A stretch of 64,000 nt of DNA, from the NCBI GenBank assembly GCA_945902075.1, contig CAMDMA010000011.1, positions 1-64,000 of the forward strand, given 5' to 3'. Origin of the DNA: Candidatus Kuenenia stuttgartensis. GTDB taxonomy: Bacteria; Planctomycetota; Phycisphaerae; Phycisphaerales; SM1A02. The notes beneath the pieces are model-generated. The model ran no database searches and was not told the origin of the DNA. It saw only the letters and a list, made by a program, of their open reading frames with translations. The position numbers and the translations under genes were made by a program. Each line of letters begins with the position of its first letter. Within the stretch, counting starts at the first letter, position 1. Shown piece after piece: positions 8,607 through 17,519 of this stretch.

Positions 8607-9827
8607 TCACCAGGAAACGTCAGGAGAGCTGGTGCCTGATTCGACGATCGCATCGAGTTCGGCGTTTCCCAATCGCTCGCCGAGCGCGGAGCGGAAGGCG
8701 ACCTCAGAAGCGATGCGTGCAGGGTCACGGCCTAAGAAACTCGCCGCGACAACCCGGAGGTCCGCCGAGGTCCGCGCGAGACGTTCCGGATTCTCGAGCA
8801 TCGCAAGAGCGCAATCCGTGATTTGGCCAGCGCGCCCCGCGAACGGTACGAACTCCGGCACGATCCTTCGGCCGGCAATGATGTTTGGAAGGAGAAGGTG
8901 CCTCGCGCGAATCACAAGTTTCGCGCCGAGCGCCTCAAGTCGGCTCGTGCGGTAGACGCCGATCATCGGTTTACCTTGCCGGGTGCAGTCGAGGCTCACG
9001 GTCCCGGACACCGCGAGGGCAAGATCACTCCACCGGATCGCCCCCTCAATTGTCCCGCCTTGTCCCGCGACGAACATGGAGATTCCCGCAGGAAGTTCCC
9101 CACCAATCGCGAGAAGAAAGTTTCGAGCATTCGCCTCGTTTGATGCGACGACCACCGCGAGTGCGCCTGGGAGCCGCGTGCGTACACCCGCAAACGCGTC
9201 CGCGAGCAGTCGCCCGTTCGCGCGAACCTCGGATGATCGCGAGCCTGGAAGCAGCACGATTCGAGGAGCGCCTGTTGGAAGCGCCGCCGCCTCGCGCTCG
9301 ATACGCATCTCGTCGAGCGCGTGCGAGAGCACAGGGTGGCCAACATATTTAGCCACGACGCCGCGAGAACGAAACCAGTCCTCTTCGAATGGGAGTAAGC
9401 AAAGCAGAATGTCCGAGATCCGACGAACCTTCCGAATACGCCAGGGTGCCCACGCCCAAAGCTGCGGGGCCACGAGGTTCACAATCCGCGCACCCATCGG
9501 CTTGAGCCGCGCTGACAGCGGGAAATTAGCGCTCGGCGAATCGACCGGCATGTGCACCGCAACGGGATTTCGGCGAGACCACGCAACGATCTCGTCATGA
9601 AGCGCCTTGACCTGCAGGACCTTCGAAACCCCAGCAAGTCCCATCACGCCGTCGTCCGCTGTGCGCCCCAGCATGGTCGCTCCAGCCGCCTCCATCTTCG
9701 GTCCACCCCAGGCAACGAGCTCGACCTCTGGATGGTCGCGGCGCAATCGAGCGATCACGGGCGCCGCATGCGCATCGCCAGACGGCTCCTGTGCCGTAAA
9801 GAGAATGACCTTGCGCGCAGGAGCCAT
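8607..9827 (-). CDS. lpxB: Lipid-A-disaccharide synthase LpxB
   Basis: 406 residues, close to the family length. The N-terminal EPSGDAHAAPVIARLR corresponds to the conserved ExSGD segment; NLVAPQLWAWAPWRIRKVRR matches the SPQxWAW block; LLPGSRSSEVRAN and SDLALAVSGTVSLDC match the C-terminal nucleotide-binding half. The enzyme joins UDP-diacylglucosamine and lipid X to make the lipid A disaccharide at the inner membrane, so it argues for an LPS-type outer membrane. It begins at 9827 with a TAGTCT hexamer six bases upstream and no Shine-Dalgarno sequence. It is divergent from aspS, and no other lpx gene is nearby. Confidence 0.93.
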   Translation of the reverse strand: MAPARKVILFTAQEPSGDAHAAPVIARLRRDHPEVELVAWGGPKMEAAGATMLGRTADDGVMGLAGVSKVLQVKALHDEIVAWSRRNPVAVHMPVDSPSANFPLSARLKPMGARIVNLVAPQLWAWAPWRIRKVRRISDILLCLLPFEEDWFRSRGVVAKYVGHPVLSHALDEMRIEREAAALPTGAPRIVLLPGSRSSEVRANGRLLADAFAGVRTRLPGALAVVVASNEANARNFLLAIGGELPAGISMFVAGQGGTIEGAIRWSDLALAVSGTVSLDCTRQGKPMIGVYRTSRLEALGAKLVIRARHLLLPNIIAGRRIVPEFVPFAGRAGQITDCALAMLENPERLARTSADLRVVAASFLGRDPARIASEVAFRSALGERLGNAELDAIVESGTSSPDVSW

Positions 9828-9833
9828 CCGCGA

Positions 9834-9839
9834 AGACTA
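9834..9839 (-). promoter_or_regulatory. Candidate -10 element (TAGTCT) of a leaderless lpxB promoter
   Basis: On the minus strand TAGTCT is followed by TCGCGG and then ATG. The spacing and the TCGCG tail are almost identical to the GbsR promoter at 25603. No convincing -35 box is seen. Confidence 0.45.
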
Positions 9840-9945
9840 CACGCCGGAAGGTCTCGCTGGGGAAATGCACGTCGTAAGAAGCGCGCGTACCCGGCCGATT
9901 GCTCGCGCCAATCGCCGCGGCGAATCGGTACCATCCCGCGCTCTT

Positions 9946-11748
9946 ATGCTCAAGCGAACGAACATGTGTGGCTCGCTCCGAACGGGCCATGTGGGACAGA
10001 CCGTCACCGTCTGCGGTTGGATCAACACCTATCGCGACCAGGGCCGTGGGCTCATTTTCACCGATCTCCGCGACCGCGAAGGACTTTGTCAGGTCGTGTT
10101 CGACCTCGAGCAAGCCCCCGCGGATCTTGTGGGGCTCGCGAAGACCTTGCGCCGTGAATATGTGATTGCCGTCACCGGCACGGTGCGTATTCGCGCGGGT
10201 GGGGCCAACCCGAAACTCGCAACCGGCGAAGTTGAGATCGTGGCCGAGAAGCTTGAACTCCTCAATGCTTCTGAGGCTCCGCCGATCCTCCCAGACGATC
10301 ACGAAGCGGAAAAGATCAATGAGGAGACGCGCCTCAAGTATCGCTACATCGACCTCCGTCGTCCGCGGATGCAGCACATCCTGCACACCCGCTCGCGGAT
10401 CACGAAGTTCGCCCGCGACTACTTCAGCGGCAACGGCTTCATGGAGATCGAGACTCCGCTCCTGATCAAGACGACGCCAGAGGGAGCGCGCGACTTCATC
10501 GTGCCAGCGCGACTTCACCCCGGAAAGTGGTACGCGCTGCCGCAAAGTCCGCAGCTCTTCAAGCAGATTCTGATGGTCGCCGGCTGCGACCGCTACCTTC
10601 AGATCTGTAAGTGCATGCGCGACGAAGACCCGCGTGCTGACCGTCAAGCGGAATTCACCCAGATCGATCTTGAGATGAGTTTCGTCGAGCGCGAAGACGT
10701 CATGGAAATGATGACGGGCTTCGTGCGCGGACTGTGGAGCGAACTCTTCAACTACGACATCGGCACCGTTCAACGCATGACCTACTGGGACGCGATGGAG
10801 CGCTACGGCATTGACCGCCCCGACACGCGTTATGGTCTTGAAATCACTGATGTTTCGGACATCGCAGCAAACACGGAGTTTGCAGTGTTCAAGGATGCGC
10901 TCGGGCTCACGAAGGCTGGACGCAAGGGCGTCGTGAAAGCAATCCGCATCCCGACTCCAAATGAGAAACTTACCCGCAAGGTGCTCGACGGTTACAGCGA
11001 GTTTGCCAAGACGTTCAAGGCTGGCGGCGTTCCGTTCACCAAACTCGGTGCCAACGGTTTTGAGACTGGCGTTGCCAAGTTCTGCGAGCCGGTGAAGGCC
11101 GAGCTCATCGCGAAACTCGGACTCGTTCCCGGTGACATCATCGTCTTTGCTGCCGACCACTACGACATCGCCACCAAAACGCTTGGTGAGCTTCGCCAGA
11201 AGATCGCTCGCGACCTTGACATCGTTCCCGCCGGCAAGTGGAACTTCCTTTGGGTCGTCGACTTCCCGATGTTTGACTGGGACGATGACAACAAGCGATG
11301 GGTTGCACTGCATCACCCCTTCACCAGCCCGAATCCGGACCAGTTCGGCATCCTTGAAAGCGATCCTGGCGTCTGTCTCTCGGCGGGTTACGACCTCGTG
11401 CTCAACGGCAGCGAAGTCGCCGGCGGCTCGATCCGCATCCACAACATGAAGGTGCAGGAGGCCGTGTTCCGCCTCATCGGCCTCACCGACGACGATGCCA
11501 AGATGAAGTTTGGCTTCCTCCTCGATGCATTGCGACTTGGTGCGCCGCCGCACGGTGGTGTCGCGTTCGGACTTGATCGCTTGGTGATGCACATCGTGGG
11601 TACGGACAATATTCGCGACGTGATTGCATTCCCGAAAACGCAGTCCGGGATGGATCTGATGACCGAGGCACCCGGCCCAGTCGATCCAGAGCAACTCGTC
11701 GAGACGCATGTTCGTTCGACAGCGGTCGTCGAGCCAGCAAAGCACTGA
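9946..11748 (+). CDS. aspS: Aspartyl-tRNA synthetase
   Basis: 600 residues from the ATG at 9946, the usual length for a bacterial-type AspRS; the 713-residue track ORF adds non-homologous N-terminal sequence. The OB-fold anticodon-binding domain (TVCGWINTYRDQGRGLIFTDLRD) is followed by class II motif 1 (around FMEIETPLLIKTTPEGARDF), motif 2 (CMRDEDPRADRQAEFTQID), the bacterial insertion domain (roughly 280-420) and motif 3 (FGLDRLVM). It charges tRNA-Asp with aspartate. A TACCAT hexamer lies 11 bases upstream of the start, so the leader is probably only a few bases long or absent. Confidence 0.97.
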   Translation: MLKRTNMCGSLRTGHVGQTVTVCGWINTYRDQGRGLIFTDLRDREGLCQVVFDLEQAPADLVGLAKTLRREYVIAVTGTVRIRAGGANPKLATGEVEIVAEKLELLNASEAPPILPDDHEAEKINEETRLKYRYIDLRRPRMQHILHTRSRITKFARDYFSGNGFMEIETPLLIKTTPEGARDFIVPARLHPGKWYALPQSPQLFKQILMVAGCDRYLQICKCMRDEDPRADRQAEFTQIDLEMSFVEREDVMEMMTGFVRGLWSELFNYDIGTVQRMTYWDAMERYGIDRPDTRYGLEITDVSDIAANTEFAVFKDALGLTKAGRKGVVKAIRIPTPNEKLTRKVLDGYSEFAKTFKAGGVPFTKLGANGFETGVAKFCEPVKAELIAKLGLVPGDIIVFAADHYDIATKTLGELRQKIARDLDIVPAGKWNFLWVVDFPMFDWDDDNKRWVALHHPFTSPNPDQFGILESDPGVCLSAGYDLVLNGSEVAGGSIRIHNMKVQEAVFRLIGLTDDDAKMKFGFLLDALRLGAPPHGGVAFGLDRLVMHIVGTDNIRDVIAFPKTQSGMDLMTEAPGPVDPEQLVETHVRSTAVVEPAKH

Positions 11749-11781
11749 CCACATCCCGCACAGGCGGAGAAGGGTGACCCT

Positions 11782-13128
11782 ATGCGCGGCAACCAAAGCG
11801 ACAGCGGACGACGCGGATTCCGCGCGCGTCGTGTGCAAACCGTCGCGCTCTTCGCAGCACTGCTTTTCGGCGTCGCGGTTGGGCAATGGCTGCATGTGTC
11901 GTATGGCGCTGACGGCGTCGGTGCCTGGTGGGGGACCGCTGGCGAGTTGCTTCTGCTGCGGCCGCTGCAGATGATCGTGGTTCCACTTGTTGCGCTCTCT
12001 GTCATCAGCGGGATTGCTTCGATCGGCGACCCTTCGAAACTCGGATTGATTGGCGGAGCGACGGTCGCGTTTTATGTCGGAAGCATGCTTGTCGCGGCGA
12101 CCCTTGGCGCCACTGCCGTTGGCTTTTTCCAACCGGGAGCAGGGCTTGATCCTGCGCAACTCAACTCGCTCGTGCAAGCGGGCGGTGAGGTCTTTCGGTC
12201 GGACACGGTGCGCGCGCAACGCATGGAAGCTGGCGAATCGCTTGGGATCGGTGGCGCGTGGCAATCGATTCTTTCGCAGATCCTTCCCAAGAACCCGCTT
12301 GCGGAAGCTGCTGGTGGAAACACCGTCGGAGTCATCGCATTCTCGATTCTCATTGGTCTCGGCCTTGCCGCGGCGCGCGATTCCGCTCGCGTGGCGCGCG
12401 AAGCGCTTGACGGCCTGCTCGCCGCGCTACTTGCGGTGATTCAGTGGATCCTGTGGCTCATGCCGATCGGGCTATTTTTCTTCGTCACGAGCGTCGTCGG
12501 GAAGATCGGCCTCGCCTCCACAGCTGGCCCTGTCGGAAAGTACTTTCTCGTCACCGCGGGCGCACTCCTCGTGCATGGATTTGTCTTACTTCCACTGATG
12601 GGGCTTCTGCTTGGCGGAGGCAACTGTTGGGCGCTCCTTTGGCATGTGCGACGCGCGCTACTGACGGCATTTTCGACAAGCTCCTCGAACGCCACACTTC
12701 CAGTGACGCTCGAAGTTTGCTCGACAGATGGCGGCTGCTCAAAGCGTGCGACAAACTTCGTCGTGCCGCTCGGTGCCACACTCAACATGGACGGCACAGC
12801 GCTCTACGAAGCCGTTGCGGCGCTCTTCCTCTTCCAACTCTTTGGCGTCGATCTTACTTTTGGCGACACGGTAATCGTGGTCTTGACTGCGACGCTCGCG
12901 GCGATCGGCGCCGCGGGAATTCCTTCTGCGGGATTGGTCACGCTTGTCATCGTGATCACCGCCGTCAACACGAGTCTCGCGGGCCGCGGACTTGCGCCCA
13001 TTCCAATTGCAGCAGTGGGCATCATCATTGGTGTCGACAGACTGCTTGATATGATCCGCACCACGGTGAACGTCTGGGGCGACATCGTCGCGGCAAAGCT
13101 CATCACGCGCCTCGCTCCCGACGGGTAA
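11782..13128 (+). CDS. Dicarboxylate/amino acid:cation symporter (DAACS family)
   Basis: 448 residues and about eight membrane helices plus two hairpins. Diagnostic segments are the serine-rich tip of hairpin 1 (STSSSNATLPVT), the NMDGTA unwound helix, hairpin 2 (GAAGIPSAGLV) and the last-helix DRLLDMIRTTVNVWGD. These match GltP/DctA-type Na+ or H+ coupled importers of glutamate, aspartate or C4-dicarboxylates; the sequence does not settle which. AAGGGTGACCCT before the ATG is a reasonable ribosome-binding site. It lies 33 bases after aspS and abuts the sulfatase gene with no gap. Confidence 0.93.
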   Translation: MRGNQSDSGRRGFRARRVQTVALFAALLFGVAVGQWLHVSYGADGVGAWWGTAGELLLLRPLQMIVVPLVALSVISGIASIGDPSKLGLIGGATVAFYVGSMLVAATLGATAVGFFQPGAGLDPAQLNSLVQAGGEVFRSDTVRAQRMEAGESLGIGGAWQSILSQILPKNPLAEAAGGNTVGVIAFSILIGLGLAAARDSARVAREALDGLLAALLAVIQWILWLMPIGLFFFVTSVVGKIGLASTAGPVGKYFLVTAGALLVHGFVLLPLMGLLLGGGNCWALLWHVRRALLTAFSTSSSNATLPVTLEVCSTDGGCSKRATNFVVPLGATLNMDGTALYEAVAALFLFQLFGVDLTFGDTVIVVLTATLAAIGAAGIPSAGLVTLVIVITAVNTSLAGRGLAPIPIAAVGIIIGVDRLLDMIRTTVNVWGDIVAAKLITRLAPDG

Positions 13129-14646
13129 ATGCATCGAGTGCGTCTCCTCCGCCGCCCACTTCTTACGCTCCTCGTGACCGTCGGCATCGCCGCGTGCGAT
13201 CGGTCGTCACCCGTGACGAACGACCCCTCGAGCGGTACACCCTCCGCTCGCACACCGCCGCCCGTCACGCGCTCACCCGCCAAAGTTGGAGGTCGTACCA
13301 ATGTGCTCCTGATCGTCGCCGATGACCTCGGTTGGGGCGATCTGAGTTGTTACGGCAATGAGCGATTCAGAACGCCCGCGCTTGATCGACTCGCGGCGGA
13401 AGGCATCCGATTCACCCAGGGCTACCAAGCTGCCAGTACATGCAGCCCCGCGCGCGCGGCAATGCTCACGGGTCGGTGGCCGGCGGAACTCGGTATTCAC
13501 GCGCCGCTCATGCATCAACGCCCCGACAACAGTGGCACAAGTGGACCGAGGCTCGCGCCCGACACCCCCACCATTGCTGATGTGCTCCGTGCTGAGGGCT
13601 ACGAAACGGTTCATATTGGAAAGTGGCACCTGAGTCTCGACGCGACACGCGCCACGCTCGCGGACTACGGCTTCACCACCGCGCATTGGGTCGAGGGTAA
13701 GGAAGATGGCGCGAATGCCGTTGGCGCGCGACGCAATCTCTACGCGATTGCTGAACGGCCAACCAACAGTGCAACTCTGGTCGACGCGACGCTTGCCGCG
13801 ATCGACGCGACAGGCACGACACCGTTTTATTGCCAATTGTGGTTGAGCGATGTCCACGCACCGGTCGCGCCCTCCGCCGAACAGCGGATGCCATTTCGAG
13901 TTGGCGTACCCGATGGATTTACGGCGCCGATCGAGGTCTACGCCGCTGCCGTGACCGAAATGGATCGTCAAATCGGTCGACTCCTCGACGGCATCGATGC
14001 GCGTGGACTCACGGAAGACACCATCGTCATCTTCACATCAGACAATGGTCCGGCGAGCGATGTGATGTCTACCGTCGCGTGGTCGGCGGCTGGGAGTGCT
14101 GGTCCGTTTCGCGGAATGAAGCGAAGCCTGTACGAGGGCGGTGTGCGTGTGCCTTGGATCGTGCGCTGGCCTGGGCATGCGCCGGCAGGAACGGTGAATC
14201 GCTCAGGGGTTGTCTGCGGAATCGATCTCCTCCCGACCATCGCCGAGTGCGTGCGCGCGCCGCTTTCCGCAGAGCTTACCGCGTCACTTCGTGGTGAAAG
14301 TGTGGCGACGGAAATCACCGGCGCCGACGCGGGTCGAACGCATCCACTCTTCTGGGAGTGGCGATCCCCACCCAGAGGTCCCATGGTCTCGCGCAGCCCG
14401 TCACTTGCGATGCGCGAGGGCAAGTGGAAATTGCTCGCAAACCCGGATGACGCGCGACTTGAACTCTTCGACCTTGAGTCAGATCCGAGCGAACTCGACA
14501 ATCTCGCGCGCGTTGAGCCGATGCTCGCGGCACGACTTCGTTCTCAATTACTCGCTTGGTCGAGGGCGCTTCCACCGCGAGAGACGCGCGTGGATCACAC
14601 TGACACACACGACTCGAACGGCTCGAACGCTTTGAACGACGATTGA
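13129..14646 (+). CDS. Lipoprotein sulfatase (arylsulfatase family)
   Basis: 505 residues. A signal peptide ends in a lipobox (IAAC, Cys23), so the enzyme is probably membrane-anchored. The sulfatase core has the metal-binding ADDLGWGD near residue 64 and the signature CSPARAAMLTGR with Cys105 as the predicted formylglycine. HIGKWHL and FTSDNGP follow as expected. The mature enzyme would hydrolyse sulfate esters, perhaps of polysaccharides, as in many planctomycetes. A separate formylglycine-generating enzyme would be needed and is not in this window. The start codon directly abuts the symporter stop, so the two are co-translated. Confidence 0.93.
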   Translation: MHRVRLLRRPLLTLLVTVGIAACDRSSPVTNDPSSGTPSARTPPPVTRSPAKVGGRTNVLLIVADDLGWGDLSCYGNERFRTPALDRLAAEGIRFTQGYQAASTCSPARAAMLTGRWPAELGIHAPLMHQRPDNSGTSGPRLAPDTPTIADVLRAEGYETVHIGKWHLSLDATRATLADYGFTTAHWVEGKEDGANAVGARRNLYAIAERPTNSATLVDATLAAIDATGTTPFYCQLWLSDVHAPVAPSAEQRMPFRVGVPDGFTAPIEVYAAAVTEMDRQIGRLLDGIDARGLTEDTIVIFTSDNGPASDVMSTVAWSAAGSAGPFRGMKRSLYEGGVRVPWIVRWPGHAPAGTVNRSGVVCGIDLLPTIAECVRAPLSAELTASLRGESVATEITGADAGRTHPLFWEWRSPPRGPMVSRSPSLAMREGKWKLLANPDDARLELFDLESDPSELDNLARVEPMLAARLRSQLLAWSRALPPRETRVDHTDTHDSNGSNALNDD

Positions 14647-14665
14647 AGCGCGCAGTGACGCGCTT
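14646..14665. terminator. Weak hairpin between convergent sulfatase and trxB genes
   Basis: AAGCGCG and CGCGCTT form a seven-base stem with a CAGTGA loop directly at the end of the sulfatase gene. There is no real T-run on either side, so intrinsic termination is only possible. Confidence 0.3.
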
Positions 14666-14688
14666 GTCATCCGCGCGGCTGCGTAGAT

Positions 14689-15672
14689 TCAGTGGATGCC
14701 GCGTTCTGCAAGCCACCGCTCTGCATCCATCGCAGCTTGGCAACCCATTCCACTTGCCGTGATTGCCTGTCGATAGGCGCTGTCCGCGACATCGCCGGCC
14801 GCAAAAACGCCTTCGATGTTCGTGTGGCTCGAGCGATTTCGCAGGAGCACATAGCCCTTCTCGTCAAACTCGATGCCGGCGCCCTGGAGAAACTTCGTCG
14901 CGGGCGAGTGGCCGATCGCAATGAAGAGCCCCTTGACTGGCAGCGTTGAAAGTTCCTTCGTCACGACATTTTCGAGAACGATTGCTTCGATAAAGTTCTC
15001 ACCAACCACATCGACAACGACCGAGTTCCACACGGGCACGGCCTTTGGATTGTCAAGCACTCGCGATTGCATGGTCTTCGAGGCGCGGAATGAATCGCGG
15101 CGATGGATCACATAAACCTTCGACGCAAACTTCGTGAGGTAACTCGCCTCTTCCATCGCAGTATCACCGCCACCGACAACTGCGACCTCTTGGTCGCGAT
15201 AGGCAGGCAGCGCGCCATCGCAAACCGCACACGCACTCACGCCGCCACCATTCATCGCAAGACGCAGTTCATTCGGAAGTCCCACCCAGTTTGCTGTAGC
15301 ACCGGTTGCGATGACCACCGAATGCGCGCGAACCGTCTCACCTTCGCTCGTTTCCAATGCAAACGGGCGCTGCGTGAAGTCACATCTCATGACATCCGCG
15401 TGCGAAATGCGCGTCCCAAACCGCTCGGCTTGCTGTTGAAAGAGCGCCATCATGTCGGGGCCGGAAACGCCGTGCGGAAATCCGGGGTAGTTCTCGACTT
15501 CGGTTGTCAACATCAGTTGACCACCCGGAAGCACCGGCGCGGGATTTGCCGCTGGGACGCCGATGATCGCAAGCGGCGCGAGGTTTGCGCGCGCACCGTA
15601 AATCGCGGCCGTCCAGCCTGCTGGGCCAGAACCGATGATCACCATTTTTTCGACGCCGTTCGAACCGCTCAT
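14689..15672 (-). CDS. trxB: Thioredoxin reductase
   Basis: 327 residues, typical TrxB length. FAD motif IIGSGPAGWTAAIYGARANL at the N-terminus, PGGQLM and TEVENYPGF, redox-active CAVCDG (Cys148 and Cys151), NADPH motif VVGGGDTAMEEA and the second FAD motif AAGDVAD are all present. It uses NADPH to keep thioredoxin reduced in the cytoplasm. A TGGAG ribosome-binding site lies six bases before the ATG. It follows the secreted 500-residue hypothetical gene on the same strand with a 51-base gap and converges with the sulfatase gene. Confidence 0.97.
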   Translation of the reverse strand: MSGSNGVEKMVIIGSGPAGWTAAIYGARANLAPLAIIGVPAANPAPVLPGGQLMLTTEVENYPGFPHGVSGPDMMALFQQQAERFGTRISHADVMRCDFTQRPFALETSEGETVRAHSVVIATGATANWVGLPNELRLAMNGGGVSACAVCDGALPAYRDQEVAVVGGGDTAMEEASYLTKFASKVYVIHRRDSFRASKTMQSRVLDNPKAVPVWNSVVVDVVGENFIEAIVLENVVTKELSTLPVKGLFIAIGHSPATKFLQGAGIEFDEKGYVLLRNRSSHTNIEGVFAAGDVADSAYRQAITASGMGCQAAMDAERWLAERGIH

Positions 15673-15723
15673 TGCAACTCCAGTCGGAATCTAAACCCTA
15701 CTTTCCAGACGAAAGCGCGATGG

Positions 15724-17226
15724 TCATTGCGCCTGACCGCGCGAAATGGCGCGCAGCGCGGGCCACAGCACAAAGTCATCCGACTTCCCACCCACCGCAT
15801 GGCGTACCGCCTTGTTCGACTCGCCGTCGCCATTGCGCGCGAAGAGCACGCAACCGCGAACCTCAATTCGACCGAACTCACTTTCGATGCCCTTACTGCT
15901 CGAGCTAAGGAAATCGTAGATGAAACTGCCGTAGTCCTTGTCGTACGAATCAAAATCGAAGCGCTTCGGCATGAACTGTGCGTAGGCCATTTCAATGTTC
16001 TTCGGCCAATCGCCGAACTCCAACTTGTAACCCGCGAGGCCCGCTGAGATAACTGTGCCGCAGAGTTCGCATGCGAGCCGTCGGCGCAGTTCAAACAACG
16101 ACTCGATGTCGCGCGCAACAAGAACGACTGCCGCGTAGCGCACAGGATTTGCACGACTCAGTTCTGTTGGAATTGCCATCATCGGATCAAACGGGCGCAT
16201 GCGCCAACGACGCCACCAGTCGTCGTAGATATCAGTGAGTTTCTTGTTGCTCGCCTCGAGGCTGCCATGCACGGACGCGATCCTCGACCAACGCTTCGCT
16301 GCGCCGAAACCCGTGAGCGGCTCGCCGGCAGCTTGAAGCCCTGAAAACGCTTGGGCAAACTTCTCAAGATTCGGCTGACCATCGCTGTCGAAGACCGACT
16401 CGAGCATCGCGGTGCCCACGATGAGATCACCCTCTGGCATGGCGATGCGCTTCAGGCGCTCGTTGTCACTCGGCTTCAGAAAGGGATATTCGTTCTTTGC
16501 AAGGCGCTGAAGGAGCGCAACGCTCATCTTCGGCGAGTAGACCCACAACATGTCACGATGGACCGAGAGCGCGTCGCTCAACATCGTCATCGCGGCAAAC
16601 TTTTCGTCGAACATCGTTGCCTCGATCGCCTGCCGAAGCACGCGCGCGTGGGCAACGCCGAGGTTGAACGCATCGTCAAACTTCCCGGCCTCGCAAAGCC
16701 GATACATGTCGGCGGCAACGTAGGCGTTGATCGCCTCGATCGCGTCGAGGTACGGAAACGACATGCGCGCCAGATCACCGTCTGCACTGAGCTCGGCAAC
16801 GAGCTTGCGTTCCACGAAGCGCGCGTCCACCCCATCTGTTCCGTAGGGCACACCAAGAACCTGGCAATTCTGCACTTCAAGCAGTGTTTTGCCCATGTTG
16901 GCATTGGCTTCCGCCCATTTCGCAACCTCGTCGAAACCCTCCATGCCGGGATAGATGGTGGTTTGATTGAAATCAGCACCGACTTCTCGTGGTGCCTTGG
17001 TCATATCGAGGTACGCGGTGAAGATGCGCGTCGCGCTCTTGCCCTGCTCGGTCACAAGTGCCCAGGGAGCGTTGAGTTTGCCGAGCAACTCGCTCGACTG
17101 CGCCAGCGTTGCAGTCGAAGTCGCAAGCGCGACGACCGCTGCAATAGAACGCGCGGCGCGCCCTAGGAATGGTGAGCGGAGGATTTGTGAGAGATCGGCG
17201 AGGGTGGTGATTCGTTCGCGGGTCAT
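15724..17226 (-). CDS. Secreted hypothetical protein (500 aa)
   Basis: No family recognised. Residues about 25-42 (RSIAAVVALATSTATLAQ) form a signal peptide after a longer than usual basic N-terminus, so the mature part is probably periplasmic. The rest is largely alpha-helical and soluble, with an alanine-rich first half (FDDAFNLGVAHARVLRQAIEATMF) and a Trp/Arg-rich centre (DDWWRRWRMRPFDPM). Its C-terminal part resembles the extracytoplasmic helical proteins common in planctomycetes, but I cannot assign a function. It is divergent from purD with a 293-base intergenic region and upstream of trxB. Confidence 0.75.
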   Translation of the reverse strand: MTRERITTLADLSQILRSPFLGRAARSIAAVVALATSTATLAQSSELLGKLNAPWALVTEQGKSATRIFTAYLDMTKAPREVGADFNQTTIYPGMEGFDEVAKWAEANANMGKTLLEVQNCQVLGVPYGTDGVDARFVERKLVAELSADGDLARMSFPYLDAIEAINAYVAADMYRLCEAGKFDDAFNLGVAHARVLRQAIEATMFDEKFAAMTMLSDALSVHRDMLWVYSPKMSVALLQRLAKNEYPFLKPSDNERLKRIAMPEGDLIVGTAMLESVFDSDGQPNLEKFAQAFSGLQAAGEPLTGFGAAKRWSRIASVHGSLEASNKKLTDIYDDWWRRWRMRPFDPMMAIPTELSRANPVRYAAVVLVARDIESLFELRRRLACELCGTVISAGLAGYKLEFGDWPKNIEMAYAQFMPKRFDFDSYDKDYGSFIYDFLSSSSKGIESEFGRIEVRGCVLFARNGDGESNKAVRHAVGGKSDDFVLWPALRAISRGQAQ

Positions 17227-17519
17227 GAAGGCTGTCCGATGAAAGTTCTCTGCTCAGTGCCAAGTTGGACGCGCATCAATCGGCGGTCGTTTCGGCCCAA
17301 GATCAAGCTTGATGGATGGCTGATCTGGGATTCAAATCGACAGTCCTTCCAGCAGGACTGATTGAAGTTGTTGATCACGCGGCGGCACATTGTCCGTCGC
17401 GCATTCTGCGAGTCTCCAGGCGTTCCGTCCGAGTTGTAATCCGATCGCAATGACCAACTGAGTCCTTGCCGGCCGGGCCGCGCAATCTATCAGGATTGCC
17501 CGATACAGTACGCGTCCCC
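17227..17519. promoter_or_regulatory. Divergent intergenic region upstream of purD
   Basis: About 290 bases with no credible gene. A TACAGT hexamer ends ten bases before the purD ATG and could give a nearly leaderless transcript. The 14-mer GTTGTAATCCGATC at about 17434 recurs directly before the start codon of the large secreted protein at 19074. No purine riboswitch or operator was recognised. Confidence 0.35.

Noticed and set aside
9595-12264. An 889-residue open frame on the minus strand opposite aspS
   Set aside because: It is the antisense of a clearly conserved aspartyl-tRNA synthetase. Its composition is rich in Arg, His and Asp with no domain pattern, and it exists because stop codons are rare on that frame in GC-rich DNA.
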